In this document: in pieces, positions 1 through 8,827 of the stretch
How the letters are laid out: each line of letters opens with the position of its first letter
Numbering within the stretch: position 1 is the stretch's first letter
Origin: Rhodospirillaceae bacterium
Lineage (GTDB): Bacteria; Pseudomonadota; Alphaproteobacteria; Bin65
Direction: 5' to 3'
Length of the DNA stretch: 64,000 nt
Assembly (NCBI GenBank): GCA_028819475.1
Contig: JAPPLJ010000016.1
Location: 1 to 64,000 of the forward strand
Translations under genes and position numbers: made by a program
Notes under the pieces: generated by a model
What the model saw: the letters and a program-made list of their open reading frames with translations, nothing else
What the model was told of the DNA's origin: nothing
The model's database searches: none

Positions 1-50
1 AACCCAGAGAATCACACTACGGACAGGTTGAGAATCCCCTTTCGCAGAGA

Positions 51-176
51 AATCCCTCCCCTTGGGGGAGGGGGTTAGGGGGAGGGGTCCGCGGACCCTG
101 TCGCGGCGCCGGGATCGGACGTCGGTGCGGCGGCGGCCGACCCCTCCCCTGGCCCCTCCCCCAAGGGGAGGGGGAT
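51..176. repeat. G/C-rich inverted repeat
   Basis: Two arms of roughly 38 bases (51-90 and 139-176) are near-perfect inverted copies built on the core CTCCCCTTGGGGGAGG. A shorter version of the same core lies at 16873-16894 behind malate synthase, so this looks like a dispersed intergenic element of this genome. It lies downstream of the oxidoreductase gene that ends at 258 and could fold as a bidirectional terminator. No coding sequence is seen in 1-257. Confidence 0.6.
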
Positions 177-257
177 TCGAGCGACGCCCCTCTTGCAGAG
201 GAAACCGCTGACGCGGGGAAGAACCGGGTAAAGGATCGAGCGAATTCGCGCCGACGG

Positions 258-1973
258 TTACCAGGCCGCCACGACCTCGTCCATCGCGGCGTTGACTTCG
301 GCGGCGTGCAGCCGGCCCGTCTTGTTGGTCGGCGCGAGCGGTTCGTGGAGGAAGAATTCGGGCAGTTCGTCGTCTTCGACCGTAAAGCCGGCCTGGCGGT
401 TGAATTCCTTCTCCAGCCTCAACGTCTCGATGCCGATCTCGTCGATGAAGTCCGGGGGTATGTCGATATTGTAGGAATCGTTGATCGCGTCGGCGATCAA
501 CTTGCGGTTGACGTCGGTCACCGTGCGGCCGAACACGCACAGGCCGAGGGAATCGGCGACCGCGCTGTTGATCTGGACCTGGTAGCTGCGCTCGGCCAGG
601 TCCTTCATCGGCTTGCCGGCGCTGTCGTAGTGCGGCAGGTTGCCGGCGGTGTGGTCGGCGCCCTGGGCAGTCAGCATCATGGAGACGCCGGTCACCTCGA
701 TGACCCGCGGATCGTAAGCGCTGATCGCCTGCTTCTTGATCACCGGCACCCGCTCGATGCCGTAATGCGCGCCGACCCGGGCGGTGCCCTGGGCGAGGAT
801 GCGGCCGCGCTCGTTGCCGACGCGGATATCCTCCAGCGCCCGCTCCATGAAGGCGACGTCGCCAAATTCGGCCTCGCCGTGATCCATCAGGATCGCCAGC
901 ATCGCGCCGACCTCGATGGTGTCGATGCCGAGATCGTTGGCGATGAAGTTGAGCCGGGCGATATCGTCCGGATCCTTGATGCCGCAGTTGGTGCCGAGCA
1001 GGCCGATGGTCTCGTATTCCAGCGGTGAGACGACCTCGTTGCCGTCCGCGTCGTTATAGATGTTGGAACATTTGATCAGACAGCCGGGCATGCAGGCGTG
1101 GGAGGGGTCGCCGCCGCGCTCGACATTCTGGTTGTAGATAAAGTCGCCGCCCGCCTCGAAGGTCTCCTCCTTCGGATCGACGATCTGGCCGGCGCTAAAA
1201 TTGCGCACCGGCAGGGCGCCGGTGGCATTGGTGTAGTCGGCCATCATGGCGGTGCCGTAGGTCGACATGTTCTGGACCGCCGGCTGCTCGCGCAACATCG
1301 CGCCGTATTGCTTGATCGCGCCCATCACCTTCGGGCGGTCGTGCAGCGGCGGCATCTTGGTCTTGTCGACGACGATCGCCTTGACCTTCTTGAGGCCCAT
1401 GACGGCGCCGACGCCGCCGCGCGCCGCGATGCGCACCGGGCGGTTCTCGGCGTCGCTCACCGCGATGCCGGCGAGCAGGCCGCAATATTCTCCGACCGGG
1501 CTGCACAGGGCGACGCTGGTCTTCCGGCCGTATTTCTCGTGCAGCAGGGCGGCGGCCTCGATATTGCCCTTGCCCATGTAGGGCTCGGCCGTGTCCCAGC
1601 TGAAATTGCCGTCCTTGTCGATATGGATGACGACCCAGTTGTCCGCCGCGCCGTGCAGCGTGAAGCCGGCGATCTGCAGATGGCCCATGGCGAGCGCGAA
1701 GGTGCCGCCGGCGTTGGATTCCTTGATCCCGCCGGTCAGCGGGCTCTTGCAGCCGATCGACAGCCGGTTGGCGTTCGAGAAGTTCGTGCCGGCGAAGGGG
1801 CCGGCGGAGAAGATCAGCGGGTTGTACGGCGACATCGGATCGACCGTGGCGACGCCGTCCTTCAGCAGGGTCTTGGCGATGAAATAGCGACCGGCCTCGG
1901 CGAACTCCCGCCCTTTCAGCTCGCGGGATGTGACGGTGCGGGTCGCAAGATCGATATCGAGATAATGGCGCAT
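258..1973 (-). CDS. Aldehyde:ferredoxin oxidoreductase (AOR) family protein
   Basis: The 571-residue product belongs to the tungsten/molybdopterin AOR family, whose members oxidise aldehydes or related substrates with ferredoxin-like acceptors. The N-terminal pterin-binding domain (about 1-205) contains the family's GPFAGT and SPLTGGIKESNAGG signatures. Cysteines 294, 298, 302 and a distal Cys479 are placed to bind the 4Fe-4S cluster. The spacing is CX3CX3C, where classical AOR has CX2CX3C. A family-typical QGADHT segment lies near 437-442. Length is slightly under the roughly 600 residues usual for the family. It stands alone, with no ferredoxin or pterin-biosynthesis gene beside it. Substrate and metal cannot be told from sequence. 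Confidence 0.85.
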   Translation of the reverse strand: MRHYLDIDLATRTVTSRELKGREFAEAGRYFIAKTLLKDGVATVDPMSPYNPLIFSAGPFAGTNFSNANRLSIGCKSPLTGGIKESNAGGTFALAMGHLQIAGFTLHGAADNWVVIHIDKDGNFSWDTAEPYMGKGNIEAAALLHEKYGRKTSVALCSPVGEYCGLLAGIAVSDAENRPVRIAARGGVGAVMGLKKVKAIVVDKTKMPPLHDRPKVMGAIKQYGAMLREQPAVQNMSTYGTAMMADYTNATGALPVRNFSAGQIVDPKEETFEAGGDFIYNQNVERGGDPSHACMPGCLIKCSNIYNDADGNEVVSPLEYETIGLLGTNCGIKDPDDIARLNFIANDLGIDTIEVGAMLAILMDHGEAEFGDVAFMERALEDIRVGNERGRILAQGTARVGAHYGIERVPVIKKQAISAYDPRVIEVTGVSMMLTAQGADHTAGNLPHYDSAGKPMKDLAERSYQVQINSAVADSLGLCVFGRTVTDVNRKLIADAINDSYNIDIPPDFIDEIGIETLRLEKEFNRQAGFTVEDDELPEFFLHEPLAPTNKTGRLHAAEVNAAMDEVVAAW

Positions 1974-2406
1974 GACAGCCCCGGTGTTTCCAGTCGTATG
2001 TCGCGGATATTAACGGCTCGGGCCGGCGGTGTGTGGGAAAATTATGACGCCCGCCCTTTCGCTCTCGACCGCTGGTGGCGATAACTCCTCCTCCGCAGAT
2101 GGAGGGACGCTCCGTGAGGCGCGGTCGATCAGCCGCTCGGTCAGCTAGATGAGCGGCATCAGACGGTCCCAGCGGCTCGCAGGTGACGGTTACATGCAGC
2201 CCTCAGCGCCTGTCACCGCCATCACAAGCCTGACAAGCGGGTGAACGATGAACTAGCGCACGAACAGCCAGCAGGCAATTATCGCGCAACAAATAAGAAA
2301 TGAATCTGAGGAGAGAGTCGGAAATGAAAAATTAATTTAGTTTTTTCAATGACTTAAATGATATTTTTTCTCTTGACATTGGAAATGAAGACGATATTTT
2401 CAAAAT
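1974..2406. other. Intergenic region, turning AT-rich
   Basis: No convincing gene is visible. The first 300 bases have the GC-rich composition of the chromosome. From about 2290 the sequence becomes strongly AT-rich and stays so through the following Fic gene, which marks the left edge of a likely acquired segment. The 9-mer GGAAATGAA occurs twice (about 2321 and 2381) and GATATTTT recurs near 2360 and 2393, possible regulator or direct-repeat sites. No inverted repeats or target duplication bounding the segment were found by eye. Confidence 0.5.
2373..2400 (+). promoter_or_regulatory. Sigma70-type promoter of the Fic gene, leaderless
   Basis: A perfect -35 TTGACA (2373-2378) is followed after 16 bases by a -10 TATTTT (2395-2400). 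A start site about 7 bases downstream would fall on or next to the ATG at 2407, and no Shine-Dalgarno sequence precedes that ATG. The transcript is therefore probably leaderless. Confidence 0.6.
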
Positions 2407-3618
2407 ATGACCATACAGTATCAGATACCTGATCGCTGGGTCGCTTACGATCCTGTGGCGATAATCGATGAGCTGACAGAGGCGAAGGCGGCCGTCCTAT
2501 CACTCACCAATATTCCGTTCCAACGATCTTGGGCGGAGAACCTTCAAGAAATGGAATTAAAGCGAGAGGTCGCTGGCACCTCACGCATTGAGGGCGCTGA
2601 CTTCACTGATCGGGAGTTTGAAGAGGCGGTATCGAGCGACACTCCAGACGCTCACTTTAGTCGATCCCAACGACAAGCACGAGCTGCAATCTACACTTAT
2701 CGCTGGATTGCAGCACTAGAATCAGACAGGCCACTGGATGAGAGCCTAATAAGAGAAATACATAGGCGGATTGTTACTGGGTGTGACGATGATCATTGCC
2801 CTCCTGGTCAGTTACGAGAATTTGGACAGAATGTGACTTTCGGTCGCCCGCGGCATCGAGGGGTTGAAGGGGGGACTACTTGTGAAGAGACCATAAAACG
2901 TTTTGTAGGAGCGGTAAACCAAGAGTTCCTCGGTCACGATCCCTTAATTCAAGCATTAGCAGTGCATTATCACATCGGAGCGATGCACCCTTTTCTTGAC
3001 GGGAACGGTAGAACGGCACGGGCACTCGAAGCTCTTATTCTCCGTCGTGCGAGATTGAAAGATGCTCTTTTCGTTTCAATGTCAAATTATTATTACGATG
3101 AAAAGAATACTTACCTTTTATGCTTAAGCGAATCACGACAAGGAGGCCATGACCTCACCCCATTTCTTAGATTTGGGCTTCGGGGAATTGCTATTCAATG
3201 TAATCGATTGTTAGGTGAAATTCGAATGCAATTGCAGAAAAGCCTTTTCCGAGATGTAATGGGACAAATGTATGATCGCTTGAGTTCTACTCGCAAGCGG
3301 GCTTTAGCGCGTCGGCAATGTGAGATATTAAACAAACTTCTCGACCTCGGAAGGGAAATTGAATATCGCGAATTGTATGAGAATTTAGGAAGAATATACA
3401 GCGGCTTAAAATCTCCGTTTAGAGCGTATATTCGTGATTTAAGTCATCTTATAGAACTGAAAGCTATTGACCTCAAATTTGAGAAAAATGAGTCCGATTT
3501 TAGTTTAATTCGTGTTAGGGTGCGATTAGAATGGGCAACCGAAATTACAGAAACTGAGTTTTATCGACATATAAACCAGCTTCCAAAGGCGAAAACTCGG
3601 CTCATTGCAACTATGTAA
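2407..3618 (+). CDS. Fic/DOC family protein (probable AMP-transferase)
   Basis: The 403-residue protein has a complete Fic active-site motif, HPFLDGNGRTAR, at 194-205. His194 is the expected catalytic base, and the loop binds nucleotide phosphates. An N-terminal inhibitory motif [S/T]XXXE[G/N] is present as T58-SRI-E62-G63, making this a self-inhibited class II Fic protein by family rules. The C-terminal ~120 residues resemble the winged-helix part seen in many such proteins. Such enzymes usually transfer AMP to target proteins; the target here is unknown. Base composition is much lower in G+C than all neighbours, indicating horizontal acquisition. It is monocistronic. The ATG at 2407 fits the start of the Fic N-terminal helical region and lies immediately downstream of the promoter. 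Confidence 0.88.
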   Translation: MTIQYQIPDRWVAYDPVAIIDELTEAKAAVLSLTNIPFQRSWAENLQEMELKREVAGTSRIEGADFTDREFEEAVSSDTPDAHFSRSQRQARAAIYTYRWIAALESDRPLDESLIREIHRRIVTGCDDDHCPPGQLREFGQNVTFGRPRHRGVEGGTTCEETIKRFVGAVNQEFLGHDPLIQALAVHYHIGAMHPFLDGNGRTARALEALILRRARLKDALFVSMSNYYYDEKNTYLLCLSESRQGGHDLTPFLRFGLRGIAIQCNRLLGEIRMQLQKSLFRDVMGQMYDRLSSTRKRALARRQCEILNKLLDLGREIEYRELYENLGRIYSGLKSPFRAYIRDLSHLIELKAIDLKFEKNESDFSLIRVRVRLEWATEITETEFYRHINQLPKAKTRLIATM

Positions 3619-3870
3619 TTCCCAAAATGTATTATTCCCCTTAACCGCCACATCGACTGGAGCGGATCTCGGAGCTGCGTAGCGGAAAATCATTCCGCGT
3701 TGTGCAAGGATCCGAAGTGCCGTGTGGTAAGACCTCTTTATGCGTTTCACTCGGTAGATATGACGGACCGGCATGCGCTTGAGTCGGCTGCCTCCAGAGT
3801 CACAGTATTGATTCTGTCCGAATGCAATTCGCGCTAAGAAGGGGTTCGTACAACCGAGGAGCGACGCCCC

Positions 3871-5043
3871 ATGCCCGTCATCAACCGCATCGCCGATTTC
3901 CACGACGACATGACCGCCTGGCGCCGGGACATCCATGCCCATCCGGAAACCGCCTTCGAGGAGAACCGGACGGCCGATATCGTCGCCGACAGGCTGGAGA
4001 GCTTCGGCATCGATGTGCATCGCGGGCTGGCGAGGACCGGCGTGGTCGGCCGGCTGAAGGCCGGCGCCTCGGACCGGACCATCGGGCTGCGGGCCGACCT
4101 CGACGCCCTCAACCTGCTCGAAAAGAACGACTTCGACTACCGCTCGAAGCACGACGGCAAGATGCACGCCTGCGGCCATGACGGCCACATCACCATGCTG
4201 CTCGGCGCGGCGCGCTACCTGGCCGAGACCCGGAATTTCGACGGCACCGTGCATTTCATCTTCCAGCCGGCAGAGGAAGGCGGCGTCGGCGGCAAGGTCA
4301 TGGTGGACGAGGGGCTGTTCGAGAAATTCCCCTGCACGGCGGTCTACGGCATGCACAACTGGCCCGGCATGGCGCGCGGCCGGATCGGCGTGCGCACCGG
4401 CGCGATGATGGCCTCGGCGGACATGTTCGAAATCCGCATCCACGGCCGGGGCGGCCATGCCGCGATGCCGCACCATGCCGTCGATCCGGTGGTGGTCGGC
4501 GCACAGATGGTCGGCGCCCTCCAGACCATCGCCAGCCGCACCAACGACCCGCTCGACAGCGTCGTGGTCAGCGTCACCCAGTTCCACGCCGGCACGGCGG
4601 ACAATGTGATCCCCGACGAGGCCGTGCTCTCCGGCACCTGCCGGGCGCTCTCGCCGGAAGGGCGGGACATGATCGAGCGGCGGATGCGGGAGACGGTCGC
4701 GGGCATCGCCGCGGCCCACGGCATAACCGCCGACCTCGACTACCGGCGCAACTATCCGGTGCTGGTCAACACGGCCGAAGAGACGCAGAGGGCCGCGTGC
4801 GCCGCCGCGAAGGTGGTCGGCGAGGCCAATGTCGCGGTCGACGATCCGCCGGTCATGGGCTCCGAGGATTTCGCCTTCATGCTCCAGGCCCGGCCGGGCA
4901 GCTATGTGTGGATCGGCAACGGCGTCGGTGCGGAGGGCGGCTGCATGGTGCACAATCCGCACTATGACTTCAGCGACGAGATCCTGCCGGTCGGCGCCAG
5001 CTACTGGGCCGCGCTGGTCGAACAGGAACTGCCCAGGGGGTAG
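3871..5043 (+). CDS. M20 family metallo-amidohydrolase (hippurate hydrolase/IAA-amino acid hydrolase type)
   Basis: The 390-residue protein is a full-length member of the M20D amidohydrolases, which remove acyl or aromatic groups from amino acids. Metal-binding signatures are all visible: RADLDAL (about 74-80), MHACGHDGH (99-107, with Cys101 and His103), the PAEEGG pair of glutamates near 135-140, and HNWPG. A C-terminal MGSEDF segment supplies the last metal ligand. No signal peptide is present, so it is cytoplasmic. The ATG at 3871 has a GGAG ribosome-binding site a few bases upstream (CGAGGAGCGACGCCCC). The physiological substrate is not predictable. It converges with the EI24-type gene just downstream. 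Confidence 0.9.
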   Translation: MPVINRIADFHDDMTAWRRDIHAHPETAFEENRTADIVADRLESFGIDVHRGLARTGVVGRLKAGASDRTIGLRADLDALNLLEKNDFDYRSKHDGKMHACGHDGHITMLLGAARYLAETRNFDGTVHFIFQPAEEGGVGGKVMVDEGLFEKFPCTAVYGMHNWPGMARGRIGVRTGAMMASADMFEIRIHGRGGHAAMPHHAVDPVVVGAQMVGALQTIASRTNDPLDSVVVSVTQFHAGTADNVIPDEAVLSGTCRALSPEGRDMIERRMRETVAGIAAAHGITADLDYRRNYPVLVNTAEETQRAACAAAKVVGEANVAVDDPPVMGSEDFAFMLQARPGSYVWIGNGVGAEGGCMVHNPHYDFSDEILPVGASYWAALVEQELPRG

Positions 5044-5048
5044 ACGAT

Positions 5049-5741
5049 CTAGGGCGTCCGTTCCCGGATGGCGTGGAATGTGTGGGTCATGTAGGCGGCG
5101 GCGACGACGGGCATGACCAGGTTGAGCACCGGCACGGTCATCAGCATGGCGATGACGAATCCGGTGCGGAAGACGCGCCCGCCGTTGGCGCGGCGCAGCG
5201 CCGTGCGATCGGCCTTCTCCAGCCGGCGCATGGCTACCACGTCGTAATATTCCCGGCCGGCCAGATAGCCGTTCAGGGTCCAGGAAATCAGGAAGTTCAG
5301 GCCGGGCAGCAGCAGGTAGAGCGGCAGCACGAGCAGGTTGAGCAGAAGCAGCAGCCCTGTGAAGCGCAGCACGCCGACGATATCCTCGCGCAGGGGAATG
5401 TCCCGCGCGGGCGGCAGGTGCGGATAGTGCCGGCGCTCGACCGCCGCGACGACCCAAGACAGGAAGAAGCCGGTGATCATCAGCAGGACCGCCGGCGCGA
5501 CCAGCAGCACGGCGAAGAAGATCGCCAGCCCGGTGAAGGTGTCGACGATCCAGTTGGCCCAGCCCCAGCGGAAAATCTCGAAGCCGGTGAGCAGCCAGGC
5601 CACGACAACCCACAGGACGGCGAGCGCCGCCACGGTCAGCAGGAGACTGACCAGCACGACCCAGCTTATGCGCGGGTTGAGCAGGGCGCCGAAGGCCCGG
5701 GCGAGCGACCCGGCGGTCTGAACGGCTTCGTTGGACGCCAT
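5049..5741 (-). CDS. EI24-domain (CysZ-like) integral membrane protein
   Basis: The 230-residue product has several strongly hydrophobic segments (VVLVSLLLTVAALAVLWVV, AIFFAVLLVAPAVLLMITGFF, LLLLLNLLVLPLYLLLPG and a C-terminal one) and the GLNFLISWTLNGYLAGREYY stretch typical of the EI24/CysZ family. CysZ transports sulfate in enterobacteria, but many alphaproteobacterial homologues have no assigned role. I chose the ATG at 5741, which is preceded by GGAAGGG. The frame stays open further upstream to 5879, but that extension would run through a tandem repeat and is low in family resemblance. The gene is convergent with the M20 amidohydrolase. Confidence 0.75.
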   Translation of the reverse strand: MASNEAVQTAGSLARAFGALLNPRISWVVLVSLLLTVAALAVLWVVVAWLLTGFEIFRWGWANWIVDTFTGLAIFFAVLLVAPAVLLMITGFFLSWVVAAVERRHYPHLPPARDIPLREDIVGVLRFTGLLLLLNLLVLPLYLLLPGLNFLISWTLNGYLAGREYYDVVAMRRLEKADRTALRRANGGRVFRTGFVIAMLMTVPVLNLVMPVVAAAYMTHTFHAIRERTP

Positions 5742-5782
5742 GGGCATTTCCCTTCCCGCAATCTTCCCTGCGCGAAATGCGG

Positions 5783-5833
5783 CCCCGCGTGAAATACCGC
5801 CCCGCGTGAAATACCGCCCCGCGTGAAATGCCG
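5783..5833. repeat. 17-bp tandem repeat, three copies
   Basis: The 17-base unit CCCCGCGTGAAATACCG occurs at 5783, 5800 and 5817, the third copy with one change. A degenerate fourth copy may precede it. It sits just upstream of the EI24-type gene, between divergent genes, and may affect promoter spacing or simply be slippage-prone DNA. Confidence 0.85.
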
Positions 5834-5947
5834 CGCAGCCTGCCGGCCGCAGGGACCGGCGCTCTTGCCGCCGCCGCATACTGCCTTTAGTTGGGGCTAC
5901 ATTTGGGAACGGGCCCGCACATTTCCACCGGAACGGACATATTCCCC

Positions 5948-6940
5948 ATGAGCGACGCCGCTTTCGACGTTGTCGGCCTCGGCAACGCCATCGTCGACGT
6001 GATCGCCCCGGCCGACGACGCCTTCATCGCACGGCACGGTCTGCGCAAGGGCGGCATGACGCTGGCGGATACGGCAGCGACCGAAACGCTTTATGCCGCC
6101 ATGGGTCCGGCAACGGAAATGTCCGGCGGCTCGGCGGCCAACACCATGGCAGGGATCGCCTCGCTCGGCGGCCGGCCGGCCTTTTTCGGCCGGGTGCGCG
6201 ACGACCAGCTCGGCGCGGTTTTCACCCACGACATCCGGGCCATCGGCGTCGGCTACCGGACTCCGCCGGCGCGCAATGGCGACGCGACCGGACGCTGCCT
6301 GATCCTGGTGACGCCGGACGCCGAGCGCACCATGCAGACCTGTCTCGGCGCGTCGGCGCAGTTCGAACCGGAGGACGTCGACGACGCCGTCGTCCGCAAC
6401 TCCGGGATCGTCTATCTGGAAGGCTATCTGTTCGATCCGCCGCCCGCCCGGGCGGCCTTCTACAAGGCGGCCGAGGCGGCCCACGCCGCCGGGCGCAAGG
6501 TCGCGCTGTCGCTTTCCGATGCCTTCTGCGTCGAGCGGCACCGGGCGGAAATCCGCGATCTTGTCGACGGCCATATCGATATCCTGTTCGCCAACGAGGA
6601 AGAGATCGTCTCGCTGTATGAAACGCGCGATTTCGCCGGCGCGCTGGACGCGGTGCGCGGCAAATGCGCCATCGCGGCGCTGACCCGGAGCGAGAAAGGC
6701 TCGGTCGTCGTCTCCGGCGCCGATGCCTTCGAGGTTGCCGCCGAGCCGGTCGCCGCCGTGGTCGATACCACCGGCGCGGGCGACCTGTACGCCGCTGGCT
6801 TCCTGCACGGCCTCAGCCGCGGCGCCAGCCTTGCCGAGTGCGCCCGGACCGGCGGCCTGTGCGCGGCCGAAATCATCAGCCATATCGGCGCCCGGCCGGC
6901 TGTGGCGCTCAGGGAACTGGTAACGCAAAAGTTGGGTTGA
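5948..6940 (+). CDS. PfkB family kinase (adenosine kinase-like)
   Basis: The 330-residue protein is a PfkB/ribokinase-fold kinase that phosphorylates a sugar or nucleoside hydroxyl with ATP. It opens with the first PfkB region (GLGNAIVDVIAP). It carries the substrate-binding MSGGSAANTMAGIASLGG and the second signature DTTGAGDLYAAGFLHG, whose Asp is the catalytic base. The overall pattern is that of the adenosine-kinase branch common in alphaproteobacteria. The start at ATG 5948 is preferred over a longer in-frame start at 5891 because the protein then begins directly at the conserved first strand. The AmpG-like gene follows 64 bases downstream on the same strand. Confidence 0.87.
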   Translation: MSDAAFDVVGLGNAIVDVIAPADDAFIARHGLRKGGMTLADTAATETLYAAMGPATEMSGGSAANTMAGIASLGGRPAFFGRVRDDQLGAVFTHDIRAIGVGYRTPPARNGDATGRCLILVTPDAERTMQTCLGASAQFEPEDVDDAVVRNSGIVYLEGYLFDPPPARAAFYKAAEAAHAAGRKVALSLSDAFCVERHRAEIRDLVDGHIDILFANEEEIVSLYETRDFAGALDAVRGKCAIAALTRSEKGSVVVSGADAFEVAAEPVAAVVDTTGAGDLYAAGFLHGLSRGASLAECARTGGLCAAEIISHIGARPAVALRELVTQKLG

Positions 6941-7004
6941 CGCTTGCCGGCTGCTGCCGGAAGCAGGCCCGCACCGGGACGAACGGGCCGTCAAGGAACG
7001 GGAC

Positions 7005-8423
7005 ATGACAAACGCGGCGGAAAAAACCGCGCCGACATGGCGGCAGGCGCTCGCCGCCTATCGCGACCCGCGGGTCATCGCCATGTTCTTCATGGGCATC
7101 TCGGCCGGGCTGCCGCTCATCCTGGTGTTTACCACGCTGTCGGTCTGGCTGCGCGACGTCGGCGTCAGCCGCACCGCCATCGGCTTCTTCAGCTGGGTCG
7201 CGCTGACCTACGGCTTCAAGTTCCTGTGGTCGCCGCTGGTCGACCGGTTGCTGCTTCCCGGGCCGCTCTCCCGGCTCGGCCGGCGCCGGAGCTGGGTCCT
7301 GCTGGCCATAGCCGGCGTGATCGCCGGCCTGATCGGCATGGCGCTCACCGATCCGAAGAGCGACCTGTGGCAGATGGCGCTGTTCGCCTTCATCGTCGCG
7401 TTCAGCAGCGCGACCCAGGACATTGCGCTCGACGCATTCCGCATCGAGAGCGCCCCCGACCACATGCAGGGCGCGACCGCCGGCGCCTACCAGGCCGGCT
7501 ACATGCTGGCAGTCAAGATCGTCGGCGGCGCGCTGGCGCTCTATCTGGCGGAATTCATCGACTGGGGCACGGCCTACGCCGCCATGGCCGCCTTCATGCT
7601 CATCGGCGTCGTCACCATCCTGATCCGGCCGGAGCCCGTGGCGGCCCGCACCGGGGCGACCGACGAGCTGCTGGCCAGACTCCAGGCGGCCGCCGGCCTG
7701 CGCGGCGGCCGGCAGACCGCCCTTACCCGGATCGCGACCTGGTTCAGCACCGCCGTGATCGGGCCGTTCACCGAATTCTTCACCCGCAACGGCAGCTGGA
7801 CCCTGCTGATCCTGCTGCTGATCGCGGTCTACCGCCTGTCCGACATCACGCTCGGCGTCATGGCGGGGCCCTTCTATATCGACCTCGGCTTTTCCAAGAC
7901 CGACATCGCCAACGCCACCAAGCTGTTCGGCCTGTTCGCGGCGATCGGCGGCGCCCTGTTCGGCGGCTTCGTCGTGGCCCGGATCGGCGTTCTGCCGGCG
8001 CTGATGACAGCGGCGCTCGCCGTGATCGCGACCAATCTGCTGTTCGGCTTCATGGCGCTGATCCAGACCGACAGCTTCTGGCTGCTCACGGCGATCGTCA
8101 GCGCCGACAGCATCGCCGCCGGCATGGCCGGATCGGCTTTCATCGCCTATCTGTCGTCGCTCACCAACGTCCAGTACACGGCGACGCAATATGCCCTGCT
8201 GACCTCGATCATGCTGCTGCCGGGCAAGCTGGTCGCCGGCTTTTCGGGCGTCGTCGTCGATGCCGCGGGCTATGTGCTGTTCTTCGCCTACGCCTCGGTG
8301 CTGGGCGCGCCGGCGGTCATCCTGATCCTGGTGCTGGCACGCCTGGAGCGGCGCGGCATCATCCGCCGCAAGCGCGAAGACGGCCGGGAAGCGACGGGAG
8401 AAGCGGTTACCGATCCGGCCTAG
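7005..8423 (+). CDS. AmpG-like MFS permease
   Basis: The 472-residue protein is a 12-to-14-helix major facilitator permease of the AmpG type. AmpG imports anhydro-muropeptides released by cell-wall turnover. Family features include the N-terminal FFMGISAGLPLILVFTTLSVWLR, the KFLWSPLVDR loop, and SATQDIALDAFRIE, matching the AmpG ATQDIAIDA(Y/W)R motif. The start at 7005 follows a good ribosome-binding site (AAGGAACGGGAC). Whether it serves peptidoglycan recycling is inference from the family, since no beta-lactamase or amidase gene is adjacent. It may be co-transcribed with the PfkB kinase. Confidence 0.88.
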   Translation: MTNAAEKTAPTWRQALAAYRDPRVIAMFFMGISAGLPLILVFTTLSVWLRDVGVSRTAIGFFSWVALTYGFKFLWSPLVDRLLLPGPLSRLGRRRSWVLLAIAGVIAGLIGMALTDPKSDLWQMALFAFIVAFSSATQDIALDAFRIESAPDHMQGATAGAYQAGYMLAVKIVGGALALYLAEFIDWGTAYAAMAAFMLIGVVTILIRPEPVAARTGATDELLARLQAAAGLRGGRQTALTRIATWFSTAVIGPFTEFFTRNGSWTLLILLLIAVYRLSDITLGVMAGPFYIDLGFSKTDIANATKLFGLFAAIGGALFGGFVVARIGVLPALMTAALAVIATNLLFGFMALIQTDSFWLLTAIVSADSIAAGMAGSAFIAYLSSLTNVQYTATQYALLTSIMLLPGKLVAGFSGVVVDAAGYVLFFAYASVLGAPAVILILVLARLERRGIIRRKREDGREATGEAVTDPA

Positions 8424-8510
8424 GCGAAAATCGCCGCCTCGCTTGTCGACGAAAACAGGAAGCGGGCGGCGGCTGCCGGTCCGCCGAAATATCGATCCGC
8501 AAAGGTAAAA

Positions 8511-8684
8511 TCACGCATCTTCGGCCTGGCGGCCGGTGCGTCCGGTGAAACCTTCAAAAAGCCCTTCGAGCTTCGCCATGCGCTCGCGCAGATCGGCGAT
8601 CTCGCGGCTCAACCGCCACAGGAACGCGATGATGGCGATGCCGATCACCATGTTGATCGTGTCAGGGGTGAGCAGGCCTTCCAT
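8511..8684 (-). CDS. Small membrane-anchored coiled-coil protein
   Basis: A 57-residue product starting at ATG 8684. After a short N-terminus comes one membrane segment (INMVIGIAIIAFLWRL), then a charged heptad-like helix (REIADLRERMAKLEGLFEGF) and a short polar tail. The family and function are not known to me. The architecture, including the EGLFEG/EGLLEG end of the helix, recurs in two other small proteins of this window (49977-50177 and 50156-50410), so they appear to be paralogues. It lies just downstream of phoB on the same strand but with a 143-base gap, so it may have its own promoter. Confidence 0.6.
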   Translation of the reverse strand: MEGLLTPDTINMVIGIAIIAFLWRLSREIADLRERMAKLEGLFEGFTGRTGRQAEDA

Positions 8685-8827
8685 CGTGCCGCTGTCCGCA
8701 ATAGTTCCATCGCTGCGTTTAATGGATATAACAAGAACGTATCGAATTGCAACGCCAATCGTCGGACTGGTGACATGCCGCGCTCTCCGGGGCGAGGCCG
8801 CCGTGTTCCGTCGGCCGCCATCGAGCG

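Noticed and set aside
5742-5879. Longer N-terminus for the EI24-type protein
   Set aside because: The extra 46 residues cover a 17-bp tandem repeat, and a better ribosome-binding site supports the start at 5741.
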